Assembly (NCBI GenBank): GCA_040218795.1
Contig: JAVJQT010000003.1
Coordinates: 248,001-312,000, forward strand
Direction: 5' to 3'
DNA: 64,000 nt
Source of the DNA: CCMP332 sp040218795
GTDB lineage: Bacteria; Bacteroidota; Bacteroidia; Cytophagales; CCMP332
Both the position numbers and the translations under genes were made by a program. Under the pieces are notes generated by a model. That model saw only the letters and a program-made list of their open reading frames with translations. It was not told where the DNA came from and searched no databases. Of the stretch, positions 24,824-32,825 are shown piece after piece (positions within the stretch are counted from its first letter, which is position 1; each line of letters starts with the position of its first letter).

Positions 24824-25408
24824 ATGCAGTCTAAATTTATAAGTGAATACATCAAAGAGCGTAGAAGTCTTTATCCCGCGCAATACAGTAATAAAAAAGT
24901 AGATGATGCCATAATTCGTGAAATTCTTGAAAATGCGAATTGGGCCCCATCGCATAAAAGAACCTATCCCTGGCGATTTAGGGTGTTTTCGGGAGGAGGC
25001 CTTCAAAAACTGTCCTATTTTCAAAGTGAATTGTATAAAAAGAAAAGTACCGAAAATGGTAATTTCGATGAAGAGAAATACACAAAACTCAAGGAAAAGC
25101 CATTGATGGCTTCACATGTTATTGCCATTGGAATGAAGAAAGATACAAAAAAAAGTGTGCCGGAAATTGAAGAAATTGCTTCTGTGGCTTGTGCCGTTCA
25201 AAACATGCATCTCACTGCTTCTGCTTATGGCCTTGGAGCTTATTGGGGCACAGGTGGAATAACCTATTTTGAAGAAGCAAAAGCATTTTTTGACCTTGAA
25301 GAAAATGATAAACTGATGGGTTTTTTCTTTATCGGTGAATTGAAAATTGAAAAATGGCCCAAAGGCATTAGAAAACCTTATGAAGATTTTGTAAAGTGGA
25401 TAAGCTAA
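24824..25408 (+). CDS. Nitroreductase family flavoprotein
   Basis: A 194-aa FMN-dependent NAD(P)H oxidoreductase of the YdjA-like short branch. The N-terminal 'IKERRSLYPAQYSNKKVDDAIIREILENANWAPSHKRTYPWRF' is the FMN-binding block, and 'AVQNMHLTASAYGLGAYWGTGG' lies at the dimer and flavin site. The natural substrate is not predictable; members reduce nitro groups, quinones or enones. It is divergent from the BatA operon across 108 bp. A 76-aa gene follows after 31 bp. Confidence 0.92.
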   Translation: MQSKFISEYIKERRSLYPAQYSNKKVDDAIIREILENANWAPSHKRTYPWRFRVFSGGGLQKLSYFQSELYKKKSTENGNFDEEKYTKLKEKPLMASHVIAIGMKKDTKKSVPEIEEIASVACAVQNMHLTASAYGLGAYWGTGGITYFEEAKAFFDLEENDKLMGFFFIGELKIEKWPKGIRKPYEDFVKWIS

Positions 25409-25439
25409 TTCCTATATTGTGATATCAAAAAATACATAA

Positions 25440-25670
25440 ATGATTACAAAAAATTATAACCCCAGTCCATTGGAAGTGGAAATTACCAATATCATTTTTG
25501 ACCTTAAAGATGAAATTTCCGCAAAACTCGGCGAAAGTGAAATTACCGAAGTTGTGAAAGATCTTGCATCAGATAACCCGGATCTGGTGATACGAACAAA
25601 AGATAAAGACGGTGATAAGCACGAGTTTATGTTGAGAATTATACAAAAACCCGATAGTCGGATTAATTAA
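25440..25670 (+). CDS. Small acidic protein, function unknown
   Basis: A 76-aa protein with an ATG start, not recognised. It is predicted as a helix ('PLEVEITNIIFDLKDEISAKL'), a second helix ('ESEITEVVKDLASD'), and a beta hairpin ('PDLVIRTKDKDGDKHEFMLRIIQKP'). It is strongly acidic with no cysteines. Cotranscription with the nitroreductase is likely (31 bp gap). It ends 5 bp from the convergent acyltransferase gene. Confidence 0.65.
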   Translation: MITKNYNPSPLEVEITNIIFDLKDEISAKLGESEITEVVKDLASDNPDLVIRTKDKDGDKHEFMLRIIQKPDSRIN

Positions 25671-25675
25671 AGGTT

Positions 25676-26449
25676 TTAAGATTTTTGATAATCGTCGCCT
25701 TCCTTAAGCACAATAGATAAAGGAACATGATCTTGTCCTATTTCCCTGGCAATTTTTGCAAGAATATTCTCAGGTGTTTCGTGTTCCTCGAATCGGATTG
25801 GTTCCTTGTATTCAACTTTTAATTCAATTCCTTTTTTCTTAAAAAACAAGCCTTTTTTATTAAAGCCCCTTCTAAATCCATCTACAGTTACCGGAACAAC
25901 TATCGGATTATTGTCTTTTATAATATGCGCTGTACCCTTTCTTAATGGCGAATAGGGTTTGGTAGTGCCCTGAGGAAAAGTTACAATCCATCCCCCGCTC
26001 AATGCCTTTGCTATTTTATTCTGATCGCTCATGTCCACATTTCTGCTAATTTCCTTTCCCTTTTCTCGCCAGGTTCGTTTAACGAGTATTCCGCCGCCGT
26101 AAGAAAATACTTTTGGTAAAAAACCACTTTCGGTCATTGTTTCCTTTGCAGCAACATAATAGGTCCTGACGATCGGCCAAAATAAATAAAAGGGGATCCC
26201 CATGCGTTTTTTGTCTTTATTACCTCTGGCTTTATGAAATCCGTGATTTATGGCCACCACATCGGCATAATAGGTTTGATGATTGGAAACAAATAATACG
26301 CCTTTTTTAGGCAAGCCCTTTAAGTTTTGCAAACCCTTGTAATTTAATTTGTTGACCAAATCAAAACCGGGCCAGCTCATCCATCCTACAAGGAAGACCA
26401 GGATAGCTTTAATAAAATAGAAATTACCGAAGGGGTCTCGTAGTTTCAT
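25676..26449 (-). CDS. Divergent 1-acylglycerol-3-phosphate acyltransferase-like protein
   Basis: A 257-aa PlsC-fold protein. The N-terminal hydrophobic segment 'FYFIKAILVFLVGWMSW' anchors it in the inner membrane. The first block is N56-H57-Q-T-Y-Y-A-D63, an HX5D spacing instead of the normal HX4D. The third block is FPQGT at 158-162 instead of FPEGT. A 'VPVTVDGFRRGF' block follows. These changes touch the catalytic and glycerol-phosphate-binding residues, so the acceptor or even the activity may differ from true lysophosphatidate acyltransferase. A canonical family member is at 56450-57178. It lies downstream of miaA and the Rieske gene on the same strand. Confidence 0.85.
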   Translation of the reverse strand: MKLRDPFGNFYFIKAILVFLVGWMSWPGFDLVNKLNYKGLQNLKGLPKKGVLFVSNHQTYYADVVAINHGFHKARGNKDKKRMGIPFYLFWPIVRTYYVAAKETMTESGFLPKVFSYGGGILVKRTWREKGKEISRNVDMSDQNKIAKALSGGWIVTFPQGTTKPYSPLRKGTAHIIKDNNPIVVPVTVDGFRRGFNKKGLFFKKKGIELKVEYKEPIRFEEHETPENILAKIAREIGQDHVPLSIVLKEGDDYQKS

Positions 26450-26473
26450 GTCAATCGCAGGGCAAAAGTAATA

Positions 26474-26800
26474 CTAATCCTTGATTCTTATATAAAGCGC
26501 AGATTTATCCACTTTTACTGGATAGGTATTTAATTCAAATTGTCTTCCAAATCCTTCTCTCCCACTTTTGAGATTGAATTCGTAGAAATGCAGGGGACAA
26601 ACAATTTCCATATTATTATTGCAGTGTCCCCGGTGAAGAGGCGCCCCGTTATGCGGGCATTTATTGTCAAAGGCAAAAATTTCTTCATTGTAAAAAACCA
26701 AACATATCTTTTGTTCTCCGATTTTGAGGAGAATTGGCGATTTATCACCAAATCTTTTTTTTAATTCTTTAAAATCGTCAAACAGTTTAAGCCAGGCCAT
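26474..26800 (-). CDS. Rieske [2Fe-2S] ferredoxin-like protein
   Basis: A 108-aa single-domain Rieske protein. The cluster ligands are C48-P-H50 in 'KCPHNGAPLHRG' and C68-P-L-H71 in 'IVCPLHFYEFNL', with a 17-residue spacing. No transmembrane helix is present, so it is a soluble electron carrier like the ferredoxins of dioxygenases or the NirD group. No oxygenase partner is near. Its ATG lies 14 nt inside the end of miaA, so it is translated from the same transcript. Confidence 0.93.
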   Translation of the reverse strand: MAWLKLFDDFKELKKRFGDKSPILLKIGEQKICLVFYNEEIFAFDNKCPHNGAPLHRGHCNNNMEIVCPLHFYEFNLKSGREGFGRQFELNTYPVKVDKSALYIRIKD

Positions 26801-27698
26801 TTATCTGATTTAATATAATTTTTACAGCATCCTTTTCCTTATCAACATTTATCCAGGTTAAATCATCAAAGCGTCTTAACCAGGTCAGTTGTCTTTTTGC
26901 AAATCGCCTGGTATTGCGCTTAATTAATTCAATGCAATTCGCTTTTTCGATTTTCCCATCGAAATATTCATAATATTCCGAATAACCTACAGTTTGCAAA
27001 GCATTTAATTCCTTATGATCCTGAAGGCGCTTCGCCTCTTCTTCCAAACCCGCTACAACCATTTTGTCAACGCGCTCATTTATTCTAGAATAAAGATGTT
27101 CCCGTTCTCTGGTAATTGCAAAATTTAATATTTTATATGGCAATTGGGATGTTTTATTACTGTGGAAAGTGGAGAAGGCACGTCCGGTATGTCGTATGAC
27201 TTCGATGGCCCGAATAACTCTTTGTGGGTTATTTCTATCAACTAAATTATAGTATTCGGGATCTTTTTCTTTGAGTTCATTCAGCAGATTTTCCAATCCC
27301 TTTTTTGATATTTCTTCATTGACCTGATCTCTGAGTTTATCCGGAATATCAGGTATGTCATCCATGGTATTTAAGAGTGCATGAACATAGAAACCTGAGC
27401 CACCGCAGAGAATTAGGGTAGAATGTTTTTGGAATAAATCTTTCAATAAAATCCTGGCTTCGGTGGCAAACATTTCGGCATTGTATTTATCCAAAATACT
27501 TTTATGAGCAAGTAGATGGTGTTTCACCGCTTTTTGTTCTTCTTCTGAGGGAGGCGCTGTGCCAATTTTCATTTCGCGGTATACTTGTCTGGAATCAGCA
27601 TTAACAATTTCCGAATTCAATTGTCTTGCCAAATCAATGGCGATCGAAGTTTTCCCTACGGCTGTAGGCCCTTGTATTACGATTAAAGTTTTGTCCAA
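26787..27698 (-). CDS. miaA: tRNA dimethylallyltransferase
   Basis: A 303-aa enzyme that adds dimethylallyl to A37 of tRNAs reading UNN codons. The P-loop is 'GPTAVGKTS' (10-18). 'VNADSRQVYREMKIGTAPPSEEE' is the DSxQ/tRNA-recognition block, and 'LCGGSGFYVHALLN', 'NPQRVIRAIEV' and 'TRRFAKRQLTWLRR' complete the family pattern. Length is typical. It heads a reverse unit with the Rieske and acyltransferase genes, and is divergent from the receiver at 27795. Confidence 0.97.
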   Translation of the reverse strand: MDKTLIVIQGPTAVGKTSIAIDLARQLNSEIVNADSRQVYREMKIGTAPPSEEEQKAVKHHLLAHKSILDKYNAEMFATEARILLKDLFQKHSTLILCGGSGFYVHALLNTMDDIPDIPDKLRDQVNEEISKKGLENLLNELKEKDPEYYNLVDRNNPQRVIRAIEVIRHTGRAFSTFHSNKTSQLPYKILNFAITREREHLYSRINERVDKMVVAGLEEEAKRLQDHKELNALQTVGYSEYYEYFDGKIEKANCIELIKRNTRRFAKRQLTWLRRFDDLTWINVDKEKDAVKIILNQINGLA

Positions 27699-27794
27699 AA
27701 GGAATTTTTAAATGACAAATTTGAAAAAAGAATCGAAGACTTAGTTAATATACTTAAATTCGAGTTTTGTAATTTCCAAGGTTCGGAAACAATT

Positions 27795-28172
27795 ATGACC
27801 ATCCAAAAGAAGATTTTAATAGCCGAAGATTCAAATATCGTTTTGAATGTGGTATCCAAAGTTCTGGAAAACATGAACTACAAGGTATTAGGTGTAAAAA
27901 ATGGTAAAGAACTTTTGAGCAAAATGGAAAAAGAAAATGTTGATCTCATACTCATGGATATAAATATGCCAAAAATGGATGGGATCACCTGTGCTAAACA
28001 TATCCGCGATCACAATGACCAGAGGATTAAAAATATTCCCATCATTGCTTTGTCGGGAAATGATAAAAATTTAAGTGTTGAAGAGTATCGGGCCATTGGC
28101 ATCAATGATCTGATCCAAAAACCAATTGATTTCGATCAAATGGCTCAAAAAATTTCCAGTACTTTGAACTAA
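27795..28172 (+). CDS. Single-domain response regulator
   Basis: A 125-aa CheY-like receiver without an output domain. The acidic pocket is E11-D12 in 'ILIAEDSNIV', the phospho-acceptor is D55 in 'LILMDINMPKMDGI', the switch residue in 'IIALSGNDKN', and the lysine in 'LIQKPID'. No kinase is adjacent; the nearest is the multi-PAS kinase at 12508. It is followed after 1 bp by a 91-aa gene, so they share a transcript. Confidence 0.95.
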   Translation: MTIQKKILIAEDSNIVLNVVSKVLENMNYKVLGVKNGKELLSKMEKENVDLILMDINMPKMDGITCAKHIRDHNDQRIKNIPIIALSGNDKNLSVEEYRAIGINDLIQKPIDFDQMAQKISSTLN

Positions 28173-28173
28173 G

Positions 28174-28449
28174 ATGATTTTAGCTAATACAAAACACAGC
28201 CTTAACAAACTTGAAGATCTTATTTCAGAAACCGAATACACACTTCGGTACGAAAAAGGCAATTTCAAATCGGGCTATTGTCTTATCAAAGATTCCAAAA
28301 TGATCATTGTTAATAAATATTATGCCCTTGAGGGGAAAATATCCTGCCTGATCGAAATACTTAAGGAAATAGAGGTAGATCCAAAAAAACTCAGCGAAAA
28401 GAATCGCAGTTTATATCAAAAATTAAGACAAACAGAGCTCGAAGTTTGA
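28174..28449 (+). CDS. Small protein linked to receiver gene, unknown function
   Basis: A 91-aa protein, ATG start, not recognised. It has an N-terminal helix ('SLNKLEDLISETEYTLRYEKG'), a beta hairpin ('FKSGYCLIKDSKMIIVNKYYAL'), and a helical C-terminal half ('ISCLIEILKEIEVDPKKLSEKNRSLYQKLRQ'). Its place between a receiver and a PhnP-like hydrolase, with a 1-bp gap and a 4-nt overlap, shows an operon. No signal peptide or membrane segment. Confidence 0.7.
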   Translation: MILANTKHSLNKLEDLISETEYTLRYEKGNFKSGYCLIKDSKMIIVNKYYALEGKISCLIEILKEIEVDPKKLSEKNRSLYQKLRQTELEV

Positions 28450-29207
28450 AACTCACCTTTTTAGGCACAGGCACATCACAGGGCGTTCCCGTTATTGGTT
28501 GCGATTGTAAGGTATGCCGATCTCTTGATTTTAGAGATGACAGGCTCCGCAGCTCCATTCATATCGAAGATGGAGATACAAGCATTATCGTAGATTCCGG
28601 CCCCGATTTCCGTCAACAGGTATTAAGAGAAAGAATTCGCACAATGGATGCTCTTCTTTTCACTCATGAGCATAAAGACCACACTGCGGGCATGGATGAC
28701 ATTCGCTCTTTCAATTTTCTGCAGAAAAAAGACATGCCGGTATATGCACGTAAGGAAGTTATTGAACAGCTCAAAAGAGAATTTGCATATATTTTTGAAA
28801 ACCTTCCTTATCCGGGAATTCCAAGGATTGAGGTAAAGGAAATTGAAAACAAACCTTTTACAATAGGAAAAACAGAAATCGTACCCATAGAAGTCATGCA
28901 CATGAAACTTCCGGTATTCGGATTTCGCTTTGGCGATATCACCTATATCACCGATGCCAAAACCATTTCTGAGAAGGAAAGAAAAAAAATCAGGGGCTCC
29001 AAAGTGTTGGTCTTAAATGCACTTCACCAAAAAGAGCATTACTCGCATTTGAATCTTAAAGAAGCCATAGAACTGGCAAGCGATCTCAAAGCAGAAAAAG
29101 CCTATTTCACGCATATTAGCCATTGGATGGGATTACATAAGGAAGTTGAAAAGGATTTACCTGAAAATATGTTCCTTGCTTATGATGGTTTAAAACTGGA
29201 AGCTTAA
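28446..29207 (+). CDS. PhnP-like MBL-fold phosphodiesterase
   Basis: A 253-aa metallo-beta-lactamase-fold enzyme. The N-terminal 'LGTGTSQGVPVIGCDCKVC' carries the extra zinc cysteines C19, C21 and C24 of the PhnP group, then 'DDRLRSSIHI'. The main metal site is H74-x-H-x-D-H79 in 'LFTHEHKDHTAG', with 'ITDAKTIS' as the bridging aspartate and 'AYFTHISHWMG' near the end. PhnP is a cyclic phosphodiesterase; the substrate here is unknown. The start is TTG, overlapping the previous stop codon (TTGA), a coupled start. Confidence 0.9.
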   Translation: MKLTFLGTGTSQGVPVIGCDCKVCRSLDFRDDRLRSSIHIEDGDTSIIVDSGPDFRQQVLRERIRTMDALLFTHEHKDHTAGMDDIRSFNFLQKKDMPVYARKEVIEQLKREFAYIFENLPYPGIPRIEVKEIENKPFTIGKTEIVPIEVMHMKLPVFGFRFGDITYITDAKTISEKERKKIRGSKVLVLNALHQKEHYSHLNLKEAIELASDLKAEKAYFTHISHWMGLHKEVEKDLPENMFLAYDGLKLEA

Positions 29208-29216
29208 AATTTTATT

Positions 29217-30758
29217 ATGTGGAACTATTTCACAATTAAATGGCTCTCAGAAATTCTGACCAAAAAACTTCATTCTTTAAAAATTGGAGAAGTATTTACT
29301 CAAAATAAAAACGAGATCATTATCGGTTTTTATAAAGAGGATGCACAGGATTTTTATTGGGTATTGAATTTTGACCCCTCATTTCCGCATATGCGATTTT
29401 TAAATGACTACAATCGTGCAAAAAGAAATAGTCTGGATCTCTTCCCTGAAATCATTGATGCGAAAATTGAGGCAATCAATATGCATATGGGTGAACGCAG
29501 TTTTCATTTTGATTTGGATAATGAAGCTCAACTTATATTCAAACTACATGCCGGAAGGTCTAACTTACTTTTAAAAAAGGCAGATAAAACGACTCTCTTC
29601 CGTACGGATATCAAAAAGGATTATGAATTTAAAATTCCCGATGATATAAACTATGGCTTGCCCAATGAAAAGATCGAAAATCTTGAAAGCTTAAAAGCAG
29701 CATATCCCATTTTGGATAAAATGGCCATCTCACATCTGAGGGATCAGAAATTTTTTGAGGCTTCTTTAGATTCTCAACATAGAATTCTGAATGATTTATT
29801 TTCCAAATTGGAAGAAAAGAAGATTTATCTTTTTCAGCAAAATGCCAACTGGCATTTACATCAATTGAAATTACAAAATGAAGCAAGGGAATTTTCCGAT
29901 CTTTTAGAAGCCATCAATACTTACTCGGGTCTCGAAAGTAAAAACAGATTTGTCAATCAGCATAAGAGTCAAATTTTAAAAGAACTAAAAGCAAAAGGCA
30001 GCAAACTGTCTTCATCAATGGGAAAGATGAAAAATAGGCTAAACCATTTGCAAAATAATAATGACTGGGAGGAAGAGGCCAATTTAATTATGGCCAACCT
30101 TCATCTTTTTAATGATGGCAAAGATGTGGTAGAGGTCTTTGATTTTTATAATGAGTGCAATAAAGCTCTTAAAATTAAAAAAGGAATGAGCGCACAGAAA
30201 TACGCTGAGTCACTCTATAAGAAGTCGAAAAACAAAAGTATAGAGATAAGCAACCTGAAAAATAGCATTGAGAAAAATAATGCCGAACTGGAAAAAATAG
30301 AATCTCATATTGATGAAATTCAGAATCTCGATAATCCAAAATTGATCAGGGAATGGTTAAAAAAGAAGAGTCCAAAATCAAACGGGAATAGCTCCAATGT
30401 AGGTTCGAAGTATAAAGAATTCAAAATTAAAGACTTTGTAATCTATGTCGGGAAAAATGCTAAAAACAACGATGAACTAACAACAAAATTTGCAAAAAAG
30501 AATGATATCTGGATGCATGCCAAGGATGTATCCGGTTCTCACTTAATCATTAGAAAAGACAAAAACACAAAGATTCCTTCAGACGTACTCGAACAAGCTG
30601 CTTCCATTGCTGCCTGGTATTCCAAGGGTAAAAACGATACGCTTTTCCCTGTCATTTATACGGAAAGAAAATACGTAAGAAAAGGAAAAGGCCTTGCTGC
30701 AGGACAGGTATTTGTAGATAAATATGATGTTTTGATTGTTAAACCGGACTTGCCTTAA
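29217..30758 (+). CDS. NFACT family protein, RqcH-like
   Basis: A 513-aa homologue of RqcH/Rqc2, which binds stalled 50S subunits and adds alanine tails to mark unfinished proteins. The NFACT-N domain covers about 1-170, a long coiled coil about 250-380 ('NSIEKNNAELEKIESHIDEI'), and NFACT-R the last 110 residues ('NDIWMHAKDVSGSHLIIR', 'AASIAAWYSKGKND', 'YTERKYVRKGKGLAAGQV'). In the N-domain, the D-R pair needed for tailing in Bacillus appears to be E93-R94 ('HMGERSFHFDL'). Slightly shorter than the Bacillus protein. It follows the PhnP-like gene by 9 bp. Confidence 0.88.
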   Translation: MWNYFTIKWLSEILTKKLHSLKIGEVFTQNKNEIIIGFYKEDAQDFYWVLNFDPSFPHMRFLNDYNRAKRNSLDLFPEIIDAKIEAINMHMGERSFHFDLDNEAQLIFKLHAGRSNLLLKKADKTTLFRTDIKKDYEFKIPDDINYGLPNEKIENLESLKAAYPILDKMAISHLRDQKFFEASLDSQHRILNDLFSKLEEKKIYLFQQNANWHLHQLKLQNEAREFSDLLEAINTYSGLESKNRFVNQHKSQILKELKAKGSKLSSSMGKMKNRLNHLQNNNDWEEEANLIMANLHLFNDGKDVVEVFDFYNECNKALKIKKGMSAQKYAESLYKKSKNKSIEISNLKNSIEKNNAELEKIESHIDEIQNLDNPKLIREWLKKKSPKSNGNSSNVGSKYKEFKIKDFVIYVGKNAKNNDELTTKFAKKNDIWMHAKDVSGSHLIIRKDKNTKIPSDVLEQAASIAAWYSKGKNDTLFPVIYTERKYVRKGKGLAAGQVFVDKYDVLIVKPDLP

Positions 30759-30807
30759 TTCAATATCTCATTACAAATTCTTAGCTTAAAGGGTGATAGT
30801 ATTAATT

Positions 30808-32823
30808 ATGAAAAAACTGTTTTTATTATTACTGCTAAACATTTGTGTTCTCATAAGCGCAGTTGCACAGAGCTCCAGCTGCCCGGATGATCTGCTACCC
30901 AGGCGATTTATGAGCAATGGGAAAATGGGTTTTGTAGACCTCTTTGACAATTGGAAAATAAAGCCAAAATATTTTGAAGTATCGCCATTTGAAAATCGAT
31001 TTGCCAAAGTAAGATTTGGCGACGCTTACGGAATGATCAATTGTGAAGGCAAGGAGATTGTACCCCCTAAATTTGAAGAATTGAGCTTTTTTAGTTTTGG
31101 TAGAATTTGGGCTAAAGACGCTGAAGGCTGGCATCTATGGGATTCATCGGGTACGGAACTCACGAAAATCGCTTTTGATGATTATAAAAGGGCAAGTATC
31201 TGGCATTCCTATGCATGGGTCAAAAAAAATGACAAATGGAAAATTCTGGATGAAGTCAATGGACAAATATTATGTGAGAAGGAATTTACAACAGTGAAAT
31301 TGCTATCGGACACCTTGAGTCTGGTATCCAATGACAGTTATTTTGCAATCATCAATCACAAAAACTGTCAGTTTAAAATTCCGGAAGAAATCGTCTCTGC
31401 GCAGAAAGTAAGCGCACAATTTATAAAATTAAGATTTCGAAATCGTCTCTATGATATTATTAATCTAAAGGGAGAATCTATCCTTAAAAACCCATATCAT
31501 GAGATTTTATCTGCCGGAAATGGGCTGGCGAAAGTTCGGTTTGAAGAGCAATGGGGTTTAATCACAGCTTCGGGTAAGGAAATACTTAGCCTCGAGTACG
31601 ACAGTATTAAAAGTTACCATTACGGAAGGCTCGCGCTAAAGAAATCAAACAAATGGTTCTTTATCAACGAAAATTTATTTCCCATTAGTGATTCATTATA
31701 CGATATGGTTTCAGACTTTTTTGCAGCCGGAGCCATGGTTAAAAAAGACCATAAATGGTCATTAATAGATCATGAAGGTCAATTGCTTTTTAAGGGTATG
31801 GATTCATTGGTTTACCATAACGAAAAACTTTTTGCAAAAAATAATGAAAAATGGTTTCTATTACCTGAACAAGATGAGCCAGAAAAATTTTCAGAAATAA
31901 ATTTTAAAGATAAACTCAATTTATGCCGCGTAAAAAAAGAAGGGAAATGGGCACTCTATGATTTTACGAATTCGGTTTATTTAGTTGAACCGGCATACTC
32001 CTCTATTCAATTTATTTCGAATGATAAAATCTTGGTTGAGAAAGCTGAGAATTTTGGATTAATAGATATCGATGGAAATACGCTTATCCCTATTGGATAC
32101 AGCAAACTGGAATGGCAACCCGGATATAGAAATAACCTGTTTATTGCTAAAAAAGACGACTATGTATTATTGAATGAAAAGAATAAGATAATTCTTAACA
32201 GTACCTCTCCTATAATCAGACAGGGCAAACTCTTTATTGTTAAAGACGAGAAGAAGCAGTATTTGTATCAGGCAGACGGAGATTTGATATATGAAGATAA
32301 AATTGATTCCATACACGTAATGAATAGCTCAAATTTCTTTGCCATTAGGCAAAAAGGGAAATGGGGCTTAATGGATGTAAAAGGCAAAGGAATTCTCGAT
32401 ACAGATTATAATAATATTCAAATTCTCACAGATAAGTACTTCGCTTTACAGAGCGAAGGTATATGGGAAGTATTTAAGGAAAATGGCAATCTTTTAATAG
32501 ATAAAAATCTAAAAATTAAAGGTTTCAGGGATGTTTTTGAAAATACCGCCATTGTGGATACAGAAAATGAATTGATTTGGCTCGACTACAAGTCCAAAAT
32601 ATTGGCAAATAAAATGCAGGATTATAAATTCCTCGATTCGGGTACTTTGGCCATTAAGAAGGCAAATGAATGGTTATTATTTGACAAAGAAGGCCAATCG
32701 CTAAGCGATATTAAGTTTGATTCAATTCTAAATAAAAATGGATTGGAATTACTCCAATCCAATTCAAAACAATATTGTATCTATGCCAATGGCAAAATAA
32801 GTGTGTATTTGCCTTTTGATTAA
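30808..32823 (+). CDS. Exported WG-repeat protein
   Basis: A 671-aa protein with a signal peptide ('MKKLFLLLLLNICVLISAVAQ'). I chose the ATG at 30808 over the GTG five codons upstream because it places the lysines at the front. The rest is about ten WG repeats of 45-60 residues: 'NRFAKVRFGDAYGMINCEGKEIVPPKFEEL', 'GLAKVRFEEQWGLITASGKEI', 'NFFAIRQKGKWGLMDVKGKG'. These are beta-hairpin repeats ending in W-x-L-[IM]-D-x-x-G. There is no T9SS tail, so it is likely periplasmic or anchored to the outer membrane. The role is unknown; WG repeats usually bind other molecules. It is convergent with the T9SS locus, 2 bp away. Confidence 0.85.
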   Translation: MKKLFLLLLLNICVLISAVAQSSSCPDDLLPRRFMSNGKMGFVDLFDNWKIKPKYFEVSPFENRFAKVRFGDAYGMINCEGKEIVPPKFEELSFFSFGRIWAKDAEGWHLWDSSGTELTKIAFDDYKRASIWHSYAWVKKNDKWKILDEVNGQILCEKEFTTVKLLSDTLSLVSNDSYFAIINHKNCQFKIPEEIVSAQKVSAQFIKLRFRNRLYDIINLKGESILKNPYHEILSAGNGLAKVRFEEQWGLITASGKEILSLEYDSIKSYHYGRLALKKSNKWFFINENLFPISDSLYDMVSDFFAAGAMVKKDHKWSLIDHEGQLLFKGMDSLVYHNEKLFAKNNEKWFLLPEQDEPEKFSEINFKDKLNLCRVKKEGKWALYDFTNSVYLVEPAYSSIQFISNDKILVEKAENFGLIDIDGNTLIPIGYSKLEWQPGYRNNLFIAKKDDYVLLNEKNKIILNSTSPIIRQGKLFIVKDEKKQYLYQADGDLIYEDKIDSIHVMNSSNFFAIRQKGKWGLMDVKGKGILDTDYNNIQILTDKYFALQSEGIWEVFKENGNLLIDKNLKIKGFRDVFENTAIVDTENELIWLDYKSKILANKMQDYKFLDSGTLAIKKANEWLLFDKEGQSLSDIKFDSILNKNGLELLQSNSKQYCIYANGKISVYLPFD

Positions 32824-32825
32824 TC

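Noticed and set aside
28446..29207. RNase Z as the identity of the MBL protein.
   Set aside because: The N-terminal C-D-C-K-V-C cluster is that of PhnP-like enzymes, and RNase Z exosite features are not seen.
30793..30807. GTG start for the WG-repeat protein.
   Set aside because: The ATG at 30808 gives a normal signal peptide beginning MKK.
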